Assembly (NCBI GenBank): GCA_026931325.1
Contig: JAIXLO010000034.1
Location: 1 to 35,502, forward strand
Direction: 5' to 3'
Length of the DNA stretch: 35,502 nt
Source of the DNA: Chitinophagales bacterium
GTDB taxonomy: Bacteria; Bacteroidota; Bacteroidia; Chitinophagales; Chitinophagaceae
In this document: piece by piece, positions 27,449 to 35,415 of the stretch
How the letters are laid out: each line of letters begins with the position of its first letter
Position numbering within the stretch: position 1 is the first letter of the stretch
Notes under the pieces: model-generated
What the model was told of the DNA's origin: nothing
The model's input: only the letters and a program-made list of their open reading frames with translations
Databases searched by the model: none
Made by a program: the position numbers and the translations under genes

Positions 27449-27894
27449 AAGTTTATCTAGTTACAAGAAGTTGTATAGCACCAATTGGAATGCCAATTAA
27501 AACTTTGGATAATGAGAAAGCATTTAATGCTTTTGATTCAAAAGAAAAAGCTGATAAATATATAGAAGAATGCGAGAAAAAATCAAATGATTATAATTCT
27601 TCTTTTATAGATGGAATTCAGTTTTGTTTTGATGTTGGTAAAAAGTTTTATGTAGAATATATAAAAACTGTAAAAAATTCTATGTGGACTACAAATGCAA
27701 TTGCAGATCATATTACATCAGAAATTGCAAAAACAGATAAGAAAATTATTAATGATGTTTGTATACATATTATTGCAGTAGCCCATTTTATTATAGATGA
27801 TGTTGATTTTAATAATAAAGAATCAATAGAATCTAGATTTTTTTATTGTATGATTAGAGATTCTTATAGTATTGAAGAAATTGATGTAAAATAA
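27445..27894 (+). CDS. DUF7336-like small phage protein
   Basis: A 149-residue protein, MKVYLVTRSCIAPIGMPIKT, with AFDSKEKADKYIEECEKK matching the N-terminal domain of the proteins at 91 and 6047 (strand, loop, strand, then K.KA..Y helix). The C-terminal half is helical. Third copy of this family in the window. Function unknown. Confidence 0.6.
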   Translation: MKVYLVTRSCIAPIGMPIKTLDNEKAFNAFDSKEKADKYIEECEKKSNDYNSSFIDGIQFCFDVGKKFYVEYIKTVKNSMWTTNAIADHITSEIAKTDKKIINDVCIHIIAVAHFIIDDVDFNNKESIESRFFYCMIRDSYSIEEIDVK

Positions 27895-27930
27895 TATAAA
27901 TTTTTTTCTAAAATTAGATATATTCATTTT

Positions 27931-28638
27931 ATGAATTGTCTTAGATGTTTAAAATTAAAACATATAAAATATGTTAGAGGATATTGCATATATTGCTATA
28001 ATTATTTAAGAAAATACAATAAAATTAATAATATAGCTAAGCCAATTATGCCTACTTCATTAACTCTTAATCAAGAAGAAGTTTTGTCTGGACTAATGTT
28101 GGGCGATGGCTGTTTAAGTAAACGTGGTAAAAATGGAAATGCTCAACTGATTGTTGAAAGATCTACAAAAGATCAATTGTACCTTGATGATAATTTTAAT
28201 ATTTTTAAAGAATTTTGTAAAAGTGGTATAAAAATAAGAATTAGAGGCAGTAGAACGCATTGTAATTTTAAAACAAGAAATTCTGAAGCATTTAATACAT
28301 ATTATAATATCTAGTATCCTAATGGAGTTAAAATAGTACCTTCAAACATTAATTTAACTCCATTAACATGTGCAATATGGTTTTGCGATGATGGGCTTGT
28401 ATATAGATCAGCTAAAAAAGCAAGACTTAGATTATGTACACAAGGATTTACTAAAGAACAAAATTATTTATTATCTGATAAATTATCAAATATTATAAAC
28501 GAAAAAATAAGAGTAGATTATTACAAATATTATTTTTTATCTGGCGAGATAAAAGCTACTAAAAAATTTATTGAATATATTAATAATTATATTCCAATTT
28601 CAATGGATAGAAAAAGAAAGTATTTTAATTTATTATGA
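27931..28638 (+). pseudogene. LAGLIDADG endonuclease broken by amber codon
   Basis: The frame reads an N-terminal four-Cys finger (CLRCLK...CIYC), LSGLMLGDGCLS, then NTYYNI, TAG at 28312-28314, and continues in the same frame: YPNGVKIVPSNINLTPLTCA, IWFCDDG, ending YFNLL at 28638. Family members have a Trp before YPNG, so TGG to TAG is the likely single change. It is a fresh pseudogene or depends on amber read-through. Its TGA overlaps the RNA ligase ATG. Confidence 0.8.
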
Positions 28639-29249
28639 AAGAATATCCTTCAATTAATAATCCACCAAATTTTGATGATTATTTTTATGGATTTGTAAAA
28701 TATGACGGTCAACATATTAGAGTTACAATAAGTCGTAAGAATGGATGTATAAAATTTGGTTCTAAAAAAATTCTTATAGATGAATCAACTCCGATACTAG
28801 GTGAGTCAATTAATCTTATAAAAAATAAATATGAAAAAGATTTGCAATGTATTCTAAAAGATTTGAGAGAACAAGAAGCAGATTTTTATTTTGAATTTTT
28901 TGGTCCCAACTCACAATTTGGTCAACATATAAATGAACAGCATGATGTAATTTTGTTTGATTGTTATGTACCAAAACAAGGTATTATTGAACCAAAAATT
29001 TTTATTAAAAAATTTGGTCATCTACATATACCGGAATTGATACACCAAGGAAAAGTAAATAAAGAAATAATAGAAAAAATTAAAAAGAAAGAAATAGAAA
29101 ACGTTGGCAACGAAGGAATAGTTTTTAAAGGTCAACAAGATCGTAAAACACAAATTCCTTACATGTTTAAAATTAAAACATATGAATGGTTGGAAAAGCT
29201 TAAACAATATTGCAATGGAGATCAGATAAAGTTTAAGGAGTTGGAATAA
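28635..29249 (+). CDS. RNA ligase, nucleotidyltransferase fold
   Basis: A 204-residue ATP-dependent ligase core. Motif I is FVKYDGQHIRV with Lys22 as the AMP acceptor, motif III/IIIa EADFYFEFFGP, motif IV NEGIVFKG, motif V MFKIKT. It fits the T4 Rnl2-like/RNA ligase branch but lacks the C-terminal domain of full-length enzymes. Phage RNA ligases reseal tRNAs cut by host defence nucleases, a sensible partner for a tRNA-rich genome. A small DNA ligase is the alternative, less likely because LigA is present. Confidence 0.82.
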   Translation: MKEYPSINNPPNFDDYFYGFVKYDGQHIRVTISRKNGCIKFGSKKILIDESTPILGESINLIKNKYEKDLQCILKDLREQEADFYFEFFGPNSQFGQHINEQHDVILFDCYVPKQGIIEPKIFIKKFGHLHIPELIHQGKVNKEIIEKIKKKEIENVGNEGIVFKGQQDRKTQIPYMFKIKTYEWLEKLKQYCNGDQIKFKELE

Positions 29250-29512
29250 TGTATGTGTATTTTCAAATTGTTGGTGAAAAAGCACCATTCTATATAGATA
29301 TAAATAAAGAATCTTTAATTGAATTAAATATTGGCGATAAAATCAACTTATCAAAAAATGAATATGTTAAATATAAATGCTCAGGAAGATTTAGAGTAAT
29401 AGACAAAGAATATTTAATTGATTGGTATCATAAAACAGTTAAATTACAATATTTAATTATTGATGATAATTTTTTTGACGACAAGAATAATAAAGCTCTT
29501 GATTTGACGTAG
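29249..29512 (+). CDS. small beta-rich protein, family member 2
   Basis: An 87-residue protein paralogous to 29519 and 20298: strands YVYFQIVG and YIDI, turn IGDKINLS, strand GRFRVIDKEYLI, and closing QYLIIDDNFF. TAATG joins it to the RNA ligase gene. Probably a small beta barrel. Function unknown. Confidence 0.55.
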   Translation: MYVYFQIVGEKAPFYIDINKESLIELNIGDKINLSKNEYVKYKCSGRFRVIDKEYLIDWYHKTVKLQYLIIDDNFFDDKNNKALDLT

Positions 29513-29518
29513 GTTAAA

Positions 29519-29791
29519 ATGAAGTATAACGGATTTTATATTTATATTATTGGAAACGATAAATCATATTATGTTTCTACTAATTATAATGATTATAGAG
29601 AATTTGAAATAAATGATAAGATCAATTTATGTATTTGCGATCCAAGTTTTAAACAGTATTCTGGAAGATATAAAATAATAGATAAAGAATTTATTGTCTC
29701 AGAAAGAGATGAAACGGTAAAATCTTGTTATCTGGTTGTAGAAGATAAATCATTTATTAATGCATTCGAAAAAGCAAACGATTTAAAATAA
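29519..29791 (+). CDS. small beta-rich protein, family member 3
   Basis: A 90-residue tandem duplicate of the 29249 gene: FYIYIIGNDKSYYVS, turn INDKINLC, SGRYKIIDKEFIV, CYLVVEDKSF. The pair differ at most positions but keep order and spacing. The tRNA-Ser gene starts right after it. Function unknown. Confidence 0.55.
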   Translation: MKYNGFYIYIIGNDKSYYVSTNYNDYREFEINDKINLCICDPSFKQYSGRYKIIDKEFIVSERDETVKSCYLVVEDKSFINAFEKANDLK

Positions 29792-29792
29792 T

Positions 29793-29878
29793 GGAAGCTA
29801 AACCATGCTAGGTGCTGGCGTTCACTGGAAATGAAATGGATGGGTAAAACCATTGGGCTTCGACTGCTCTGGCTTCCG
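29793..29878 (+). tRNA. tRNA-Ser(GGA)
   Basis: Acceptor GGAAGCT/GGCTTCC (last pair T-G), D-stem CCA/TGG with GG in the loop, anticodon stem TTCA/TGAA with loop CTGGAAA (anticodon GGA), long variable arm (ATGG GTAAAA CCAT), T-arm TGGGC TTCGACT GCTCT with one outer mismatch, discriminator G. Confidence 0.85.
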
Positions 29879-29892
29879 CAATAGGTGAAATT

Positions 29893-30888
29893 ATGGAAAT
29901 AGATTATAATAAAAATTATTCCGTTGATGAATTAGAATCTTTTGGGTACAAAAATTTAAAGTTATTGGCAAATAATTCCAAGTCTTATTTTACATTAAAT
30001 AATCTATACTATATGACCGGCAATGATTATTTAATGTATGATTGTGTATTTAATCCGTTGTTTAATTACAATAAAGATTTAGATTATTTTATACAACAAA
30101 ATAACAAAAATATGCCTTATTTGAAAGAGATGTTAGCTAAACGAATAGGCAAAACAAAAGCCCTTGAAACAGAAGCTATATTAAAAACCATTTCAAGTAA
30201 GCAAATTTCATTGCTCGAAGCCTGCTCTAATTTTAATTGCTTTCATAAAACATTATTGACGTTTGATCTTCCAGAAGCGGCACTAATTAACATTATTAAA
30301 AATATTGATTTACATGATTTAAAAAATATAAGCAATAGAAAAGATATAACTAAAGAATGTTTGGAGAAAATATTACTAAGGGTTGATAATACTACTTACA
30401 GTAAATTAGAAAAAGCGGAATTTAAACAAGAGTTACGTAAAAAAATAGAAAATTTTAAATCTTCAAAACTCACAAATGTATTGAAGGATGATTTTATTGA
30501 GGCTAGTTATAAAACGGCTTCAGAGCAAATTATTAAATTGGTATTTGATTTTATTGTTAATTATGCTGAAAAATCAAATAAGGAAAATATAAAAAAAGTA
30601 TTATTAACAGAGCAAGGTAAATATATTTTAGCTTTTATAGCTGGCGTTATATTGGATCAATCAGATAATGCACATGCTAAAAAAATTGGACAAGCATTTA
30701 GAATCCAGGCTATGTCAAAAATTGGAAATGAGATGATGGACGCTGTTACAAACGAAGTAAAGCTTTTTAAAGATATATCAAAAGATATTTCAAAAATGAA
30801 AATAAGAGTTCCTGCTCTTGAAGATCTTGGCATAGATGAAGATGTTTTTGATATTAAAACAATCTTTAATGAAACTTTAAAAGTTTAA
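29893..30888 (+). CDS. modular protein with shared C-terminal domain (1)
   Basis: A 331-residue protein. The N-terminal ~190 residues are helical and repeat-like (segments such as SLLEACSNFNCFHKTLLTFD and RKDITKECLEKILLRVD), recalling short HEAT or leucine-rich repeats. The C-terminal domain (about 196-300) is the family DFIEASYKTASEQIIKLVFD, hydrophobic GKYILAFIAGVILDQ, and FRIQAMSKIGNEMM. AGGTGAAATT precedes the ATG. Genes 32229, 33203 and 34416 carry the same C-terminal domain with other N-termini. Function unknown; a membrane or scaffold role with exchangeable partner domains is an inference. Confidence 0.6.
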   Translation: MEIDYNKNYSVDELESFGYKNLKLLANNSKSYFTLNNLYYMTGNDYLMYDCVFNPLFNYNKDLDYFIQQNNKNMPYLKEMLAKRIGKTKALETEAILKTISSKQISLLEACSNFNCFHKTLLTFDLPEAALINIIKNIDLHDLKNISNRKDITKECLEKILLRVDNTTYSKLEKAEFKQELRKKIENFKSSKLTNVLKDDFIEASYKTASEQIIKLVFDFIVNYAEKSNKENIKKVLLTEQGKYILAFIAGVILDQSDNAHAKKIGQAFRIQAMSKIGNEMMDAVTNEVKLFKDISKDISKMKIRVPALEDLGIDEDVFDIKTIFNETLKV

Positions 30889-30905
30889 ATAGAAAGAAAT
30901 TTATT

Positions 30906-31742
30906 ATGATTATTACTAGATGTGCTCCATCAAATACAGGCTTTTTTCATATTGGAACTGCAAGAACATTATATTTTAATTATTTGTTTGCGCGTTCACA
31001 AAATGGAAAACTTATATTACGAATAGACAATACTGACGTTGATAGAAGTGAGCAAAAATTTACAGATTTAATTTATGAAACTATAAGTAAATTAAATATA
31101 GAATTTGATCTAACATTCAAACAGTCAGAAAGATTAGATAGATATAAAGAAATATCAGAAAGTTTAATATCTAAAGATCAGGCTAAAAGAAATGAAGATA
31201 ATTCTATTTCTTTTATTTATAATGGTGATGATATTTATCAGTGGGAAGATTTTGTTGGCGGAAATATAAAATGCTCCAAGCAAGAAAATCTCATCTCTAG
31301 AGAATTTATAATTATAAGAAATAATGGGCTGCCAACATATAATTTTGCTACGGTAGTAGATGATATTGATTACAATATTTCTCATATTATACGTGGTACA
31401 GATCATATACCAAATACATTAAAGCAAATATTTTTGTATAAAGCTTTGACAGACAGCTTACCAAAATTTGGTCATATTGGACTACTTACAAAAAATGGTA
31501 AAAAAATATCAAAGCGTGATAAAGAAGCTGATTTTCTATTATTATTGAATGAATATAAACCGGAAGCTATTCTTAATTATATATTAAAACTTGGATGGAA
31601 TTTACCCGATCCTAATATAGATCAAAAATTACCGTTAATTAATAAGCAAAAGGCAATAGAAGTGTTTATGAATGGAAAGATGAAGTCTTCTCCGTCAAAT
31701 GTAGATATGAATAAACTTACGTGGCTTAATAAAAAGTATTAA
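30906..31742 (+). CDS. truncated glutamyl-tRNA synthetase
   Basis: A 278-residue class I GlxRS catalytic core. RCAPSNTGFFHIGTART is the HIGH region (His15), VDDIDYNISHIIRGTDHIPN the tRNA acceptor-binding part, and GKKISKRD (200-205) an intact KMSKS-type loop. It ends at KLTWLNKKY, where normal GluRS continues with the ~140-residue anticodon-binding domains. The plan resembles GluQ-RS, which glutamylates queuosine tRNA, but KISKR is better kept here. Possible substrates are the phage tRNA-Glu(UUC) or its tRNA-like RNAs. Confidence 0.88.
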   Translation: MIITRCAPSNTGFFHIGTARTLYFNYLFARSQNGKLILRIDNTDVDRSEQKFTDLIYETISKLNIEFDLTFKQSERLDRYKEISESLISKDQAKRNEDNSISFIYNGDDIYQWEDFVGGNIKCSKQENLISREFIIIRNNGLPTYNFATVVDDIDYNISHIIRGTDHIPNTLKQIFLYKALTDSLPKFGHIGLLTKNGKKISKRDKEADFLLLLNEYKPEAILNYILKLGWNLPDPNIDQKLPLINKQKAIEVFMNGKMKSSPSNVDMNKLTWLNKKY

Positions 31743-31784
31743 ATGATGTTGGATCGCATCTAAGTACACTAGAGGTAATGGTGT
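31742..31784 (+). promoter_or_regulatory. GGATCGCATC leader element, copy 4
   Basis: GATGTTGGATCGCATCTAAG follows the GluRS stop at once, as in copy 3. A hairpin TACAC...GTGTA (about 31765-31785) would cover the ATG of the next gene. ATGATG opens MMLDRI then TAA. No sigma-54 motif is found upstream. Confidence 0.45.
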
Positions 31785-32219
31785 ATGAATATTATTAACA
31801 TTGGTTTGCAACTGAGAGATGTTCTTTATTCTATGAAGGAAAATTATCCAGAACTAGAATGGGATGATAATTTGGGCGGCGCCTGTGTAATAGGCTCGGC
31901 TTTTATGGTTAAAGCGCTGCAAAAAATAAATCTTAATCCAATATTTAATTGGGGCTCATTCCATTCCCAAAATAGACATTATGGACATTGTTGGGTTAAT
32001 CTAAATAATCACATTATTGATGTTACTGCAACTCAATTTGCAGAATTGGAAAATATAAAAGTTGTTTATATAAATAAGCACAATTGGCTATATTCAAAGT
32101 ATTTTTCCGTTAGGAAAGGCAATCATCTAATTGACCTTTTTAATACTAATCCTAAGTATTCGCAATTTGCGGTGAAAAAATATTCAAAAGAACTTAACAA
32201 TTTTCTAAATAAAATGTAA
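31785..32219 (+). CDS. papain/transglutaminase-like protein
   Basis: A 144-residue protein with a probable Cys-His-Asp triad: Cys34 in LGGACVIGSAF, His68 in YGHCWV, Asp79 in HIIDVTATQF. The spacing suits small transglutaminase-like or amidase folds. The substrate is unknown; peptidase or amide-transfer chemistry, against host proteins or for phage maturation, is conceivable. AGAGG precedes the ATG, and leader copy 4 occupies its 5' region. No signal peptide, so it acts in the cytosol. Confidence 0.7.
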   Translation: MNIINIGLQLRDVLYSMKENYPELEWDDNLGGACVIGSAFMVKALQKINLNPIFNWGSFHSQNRHYGHCWVNLNNHIIDVTATQFAELENIKVVYINKHNWLYSKYFSVRKGNHLIDLFNTNPKYSQFAVKKYSKELNNFLNKM

Positions 32220-32228
32220 GGATAAATT

Positions 32229-33197
32229 ATGGCTTTGAATTATGAAAAACTTTACTCTTCAGAAGATTTGAGTGGGCTTAGTAGATTAGATTTTTTTAAA
32301 CTTTTGAAACACACAAAATCGGTAGAAACATATATAAATATTTATAATGAAACTGGTTATGCTGACACAAACAGCAATATTACATTAGATGACTTAGCAA
32401 AAAAATATTATAGCGAATCTGATTATAATACTAAGCAAAAAATAAAAGAGTTTATGTCAAGGGTATCGGGGAATTATTCTCCAGCTATTAATGCTGAGCA
32501 GGGACGTTCAGCTAAATATCCATTAACGCTAGAAACAATGTCCCATTGGACTCACCATGCAAATATAGTGAATGCTGTTATTGGAAATGAATGTGCATGT
32601 GAGAATTCATTGTTCAATATAGTTACCTATAATGGAAGTACTTGTAAAAATACAACGGTTTGGGAAAAAATAATTAATCATAAAAATGTAACAGCAAAAA
32701 TTCTTGACTATATAATAAATAATCCTTTGAACAATGAAGTTAAAGTTCTTGCAGAGAAAAGAAAGAGCTTTATTGGAAATCTATCCTTTAAATTGAAGCA
32801 AGATGCAACAGAAGCAGCATATAAAACAGCCGCCGATCAAGTAGTAAAAATAACTTCTAATTTGATTTTATCAATGATTAATAATAGCGAAGTAGAAACT
32901 TCGGCTTCTAAGATATTGGAATCTACATATGGCAGAGGGATTGTATCTATGATAGCTGGGTTAATTCTTGCAAATTACGAGAATCAATCTGCACAAAAAA
33001 TTGCAGAACATTTGAGAATAAATTCAATGGCTATGGTTGGCAATGAAATCGTTAATGAGTTGATAGAATCTTTGCCGATGCTTGGTTCTTTTGAAAAAAT
33101 TAGAGTTTTGGATGTTAAAAATTCAAATATTAATTTTAGCGATGATTTTAATGAAGAATATCTTTCCAACAAAGAAAATAAAATAGTTAGGAATTAA
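32229..33197 (+). CDS. modular protein with shared C-terminal domain (2)
   Basis: A 322-residue protein. The N-terminal part (YEKLYSSEDLSGLSRLDFFK) opens like the 29893 protein (YNKNYSVDELESFGYKNLKL), so these two share N-terminal domains. A central WTHHANIVNAVIGNE region and a HEAT-like NHKNVTAKILDYIINNP follow. The C-terminal domain is DATEAAYKTAADQVVKITSN, GRGIVSMIAGLILAN, LRINSMAMVGNEIV. TAAGGATAAATT precedes the ATG. Function unknown. Confidence 0.6.
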   Translation: MALNYEKLYSSEDLSGLSRLDFFKLLKHTKSVETYINIYNETGYADTNSNITLDDLAKKYYSESDYNTKQKIKEFMSRVSGNYSPAINAEQGRSAKYPLTLETMSHWTHHANIVNAVIGNECACENSLFNIVTYNGSTCKNTTVWEKIINHKNVTAKILDYIINNPLNNEVKVLAEKRKSFIGNLSFKLKQDATEAAYKTAADQVVKITSNLILSMINNSEVETSASKILESTYGRGIVSMIAGLILANYENQSAQKIAEHLRINSMAMVGNEIVNELIESLPMLGSFEKIRVLDVKNSNINFSDDFNEEYLSNKENKIVRN

Positions 33198-33202
33198 TTT
33201 TA

Positions 33203-34423
33203 ATGAAAAATATTACTAATAGTGAATTTACTTCTTTGATACAAAAAACTAAATTAAAAACTGTTGATAATGCTACAAATGCGTATAATTGTAAAAACAA
33301 CTATGGTGGATGGCTTTATGAAACAGAAGTATTTAGTGTGGATGATAAACTTTATATAAATAAAGAATCTGAGTTTGGAAGACTCAGAAAACCATCTGAG
33401 TATGATTTTAGTTGGTTTGAAAAAAAGCCACATTTCTATTGTTTTAATGATAACGGGAATTTTAAAATTATTTCAATTAATGGTGCTAAACCACAGCCTC
33501 TCGAAGATAAAACTAATGTTTACATTGAAGTGTATAATAATCTTTATGAAGAAATAATAGGTAACAAAATGCAAGAAAAAAAAGATAATTTTTCGCTTAA
33601 AGAAGTAAAAGATATTATTAAGAAAAATAAGCTAAAGCCAATACAAAGGCAATCTTACGTAAAAGATATGCAAAATGGCGAAATTTCCTTCATGTCTAGT
33701 TACGAAGTTAAAAAAGATGATAAAGGGAATTATTATACACCAAAAAACTTTTGGGTTGGTAAATGGAGAGATCTTTCTAAAGACCCCTTCGATAGCAGTT
33801 ATAACGTATTTTGGGTTTATAAACTTAATGATAAATATCATTTTATTAAACAAAATGATGTAGAGGTTGATGATACTGGTGTAGAAGATCTTGGAAAAGA
33901 TATAAATTATCAAAAAGTTTCTTTTGAAACACCACAAACAATTAGCTTTAGTGCTATGAGTAAACTTATTTCTCTCGCTAAAAGTGATGCTAAAGAAGCT
34001 GCTTATAAAACGGCAGCTTCGCAAACAATAAAATTGGCTAGAAATGCTATTCTTCTTGGTATGCAAAATAAAGGTGCAGACTCTACTACAGTTCAAACAA
34101 TGAAGAATTTCTTGGCGACAGAATTTGGTATTGCATTTTTGTCCCTCTCTCTTGGAATTGGCATTGAATATATTGATAAGATAAATGCTGATGAGAGAGT
34201 AAAAAAACTTGCCCAATGTTTCAGGATAAATGGTATGGCTACTGTAGGTAATGAAATTATGTCCTCTGTAGTTGAAGAAGTATTTTCACAAATAAATAGT
34301 GTTGTAACAGAGCTTCCAAAAGAAGATGTTAGAGTAGAAGTTAAAGAACTTTTTTGTGAATCTGATTCTATAGAAAATGATTTTACTCAATCAAATAAAA
34401 TAGAAATGGCTGGCAATGGATAA
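33203..34423 (+). CDS. modular protein with shared C-terminal domain (3)
   Basis: A 406-residue protein. The N-terminal ~235 residues contain two copies of one unit: a helix (SEFTSLIQKTKLK and LKEVKDIIKKNKLK), then a strand-rich stretch (GGWLYETEVFSVDDKLYIN and ISFMSSYEVKKDDKGNYY), then an aromatic FYCF/FWVY strand near a Lys/His pair. The C-terminal domain is SDAKEAAYKTAASQTIKLAR, FGIAFLSLSLGIGIEY, FRINGMATVGNEIM. It overlaps the next gene by 8 bases. Function unknown. Confidence 0.62.
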   Translation: MKNITNSEFTSLIQKTKLKTVDNATNAYNCKNNYGGWLYETEVFSVDDKLYINKESEFGRLRKPSEYDFSWFEKKPHFYCFNDNGNFKIISINGAKPQPLEDKTNVYIEVYNNLYEEIIGNKMQEKKDNFSLKEVKDIIKKNKLKPIQRQSYVKDMQNGEISFMSSYEVKKDDKGNYYTPKNFWVGKWRDLSKDPFDSSYNVFWVYKLNDKYHFIKQNDVEVDDTGVEDLGKDINYQKVSFETPQTISFSAMSKLISLAKSDAKEAAYKTAASQTIKLARNAILLGMQNKGADSTTVQTMKNFLATEFGIAFLSLSLGIGIEYIDKINADERVKKLAQCFRINGMATVGNEIMSSVVEEVFSQINSVVTELPKEDVRVEVKELFCESDSIENDFTQSNKIEMAGNG

Positions 34424-35216
34424 AGATTACTTTACCCCCGAAGAACTTAAAAATATATTAAAAGATTATGAGTTTTTAGATAAAAATGTAGAAATTGATA
34501 ATGTTAAAAATAATCAATGTGGATGGTTTTATGCTGATTCAATTAAACAATCAGGTAATAAAATTTTCTTAGATACTACAAAAACACTTTATATGCATGG
34601 ACGATGTAATCGCTCTTTAGAAGAGTTTATAAATTGCAATAAATCCGCAAATTATTTTTGGTGTATTAAAAAAAATAATACCTTATTTATTTTTAAACAT
34701 AACAATCATATTATACATTCTATTGATAGTTATGCTGATACAACAGGACTAATCGAAGTAACACATATGACTAGTAAAAATTTATATGTGTTGACTAAAG
34801 ATATTTTGAATATGTTTAAAAATGATTTTAATAAAGCCAAGTATAATTTGGTTTCAAATCAAATTTTAAACTTAGTACAGTTGGCAATTTTAAAATCATT
34901 AGAAAATAAAAATTCTGATAGTATTGATAAAATAAAAACATTTTTATCTTCTGAATTTGGTAAATCATTTTTATCGTTAATGATAGGAATTGGTCTAGAG
35001 AATTTAGATTATAGTAATATTGATGAAAATGTTAAAAAGATAGCCCAATCATTTAGAGTAAATGGGATGGCTAAATTTGGTAACGAAGTAATATATTCTT
35101 TATTTGCTGAAAGCACACAAGAGTTACAAAAGATAGTGCTTGATTTAAATAAAGAATCATTACTTGATGATTTAGTTGATGAAGAAATTGAGCATAAAGA
35201 ACTATTAGCTATTTAG
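34416..35216 (+). CDS. modular protein with shared C-terminal domain (4)
   Basis: A 266-residue protein with a single copy of the N-terminal unit of the 33203 protein (TPEELKNILKDYEFLDKN, CGWFYADSIKQSGNKIFLD, FWCIKKNNTLFIFKHN) and the same C-terminal domain (FNKAKYNLVSNQILNLVQLA, FGKSFLSLMIGIGLEN, FRVNGMAKFGNEVI). It looks like a shortened tandem duplicate of its neighbour. Function unknown. Confidence 0.62.
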   Translation: MDKDYFTPEELKNILKDYEFLDKNVEIDNVKNNQCGWFYADSIKQSGNKIFLDTTKTLYMHGRCNRSLEEFINCNKSANYFWCIKKNNTLFIFKHNNHIIHSIDSYADTTGLIEVTHMTSKNLYVLTKDILNMFKNDFNKAKYNLVSNQILNLVQLAILKSLENKNSDSIDKIKTFLSSEFGKSFLSLMIGIGLENLDYSNIDENVKKIAQSFRVNGMAKFGNEVIYSLFAESTQELQKIVLDLNKESLLDDLVDEEIEHKELLAI

Positions 35217-35223
35217 GTGTAAA

Positions 35224-35346
35224 ATGAAAGAATTAACAAATTATTTAGGAAATAAAAATTATTTATTTAATCAAGTGTTGCTTGTTGCAATGTCTCTGGG
35301 AGCGGTCTTTACTATAGTTTCATCTTTATTATATTTCAGTAAATAA
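35224..35346 (+). CDS. 40-residue membrane micropeptide
   Basis: MKELTNYLGNKNYLFNQVLL followed by a hydrophobic segment ending LLYFSK: a polar N-terminus and one membrane helix. AGGTGTAAA lies before the ATG, 8 bases after the previous stop, so it is probably in that operon. Function unknown. Confidence 0.5.
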   Translation: MKELTNYLGNKNYLFNQVLLVAMSLGAVFTIVSSLLYFSK

Positions 35347-35356
35347 GTGTAGTCAG

Positions 35357-35391
35357 ATAAGTGCCGATTGGGGCAAAATTTTGCGGATATT
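35357..35391 (+). repeat. G-run/AT palindrome element, copy 2
   Basis: ATAAGTGCCGATTGGGGC then AAAATTTTGC and GGATA; contains the perfect palindrome GCAAAATTTTGC. It matches copy 1 at 1-45 and lies 25 bases before the lipoprotein start at 35416. Confidence 0.45.
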
Positions 35392-35415
35392 TAAATTTTT
35401 ATTTGAGGAGCTGCG

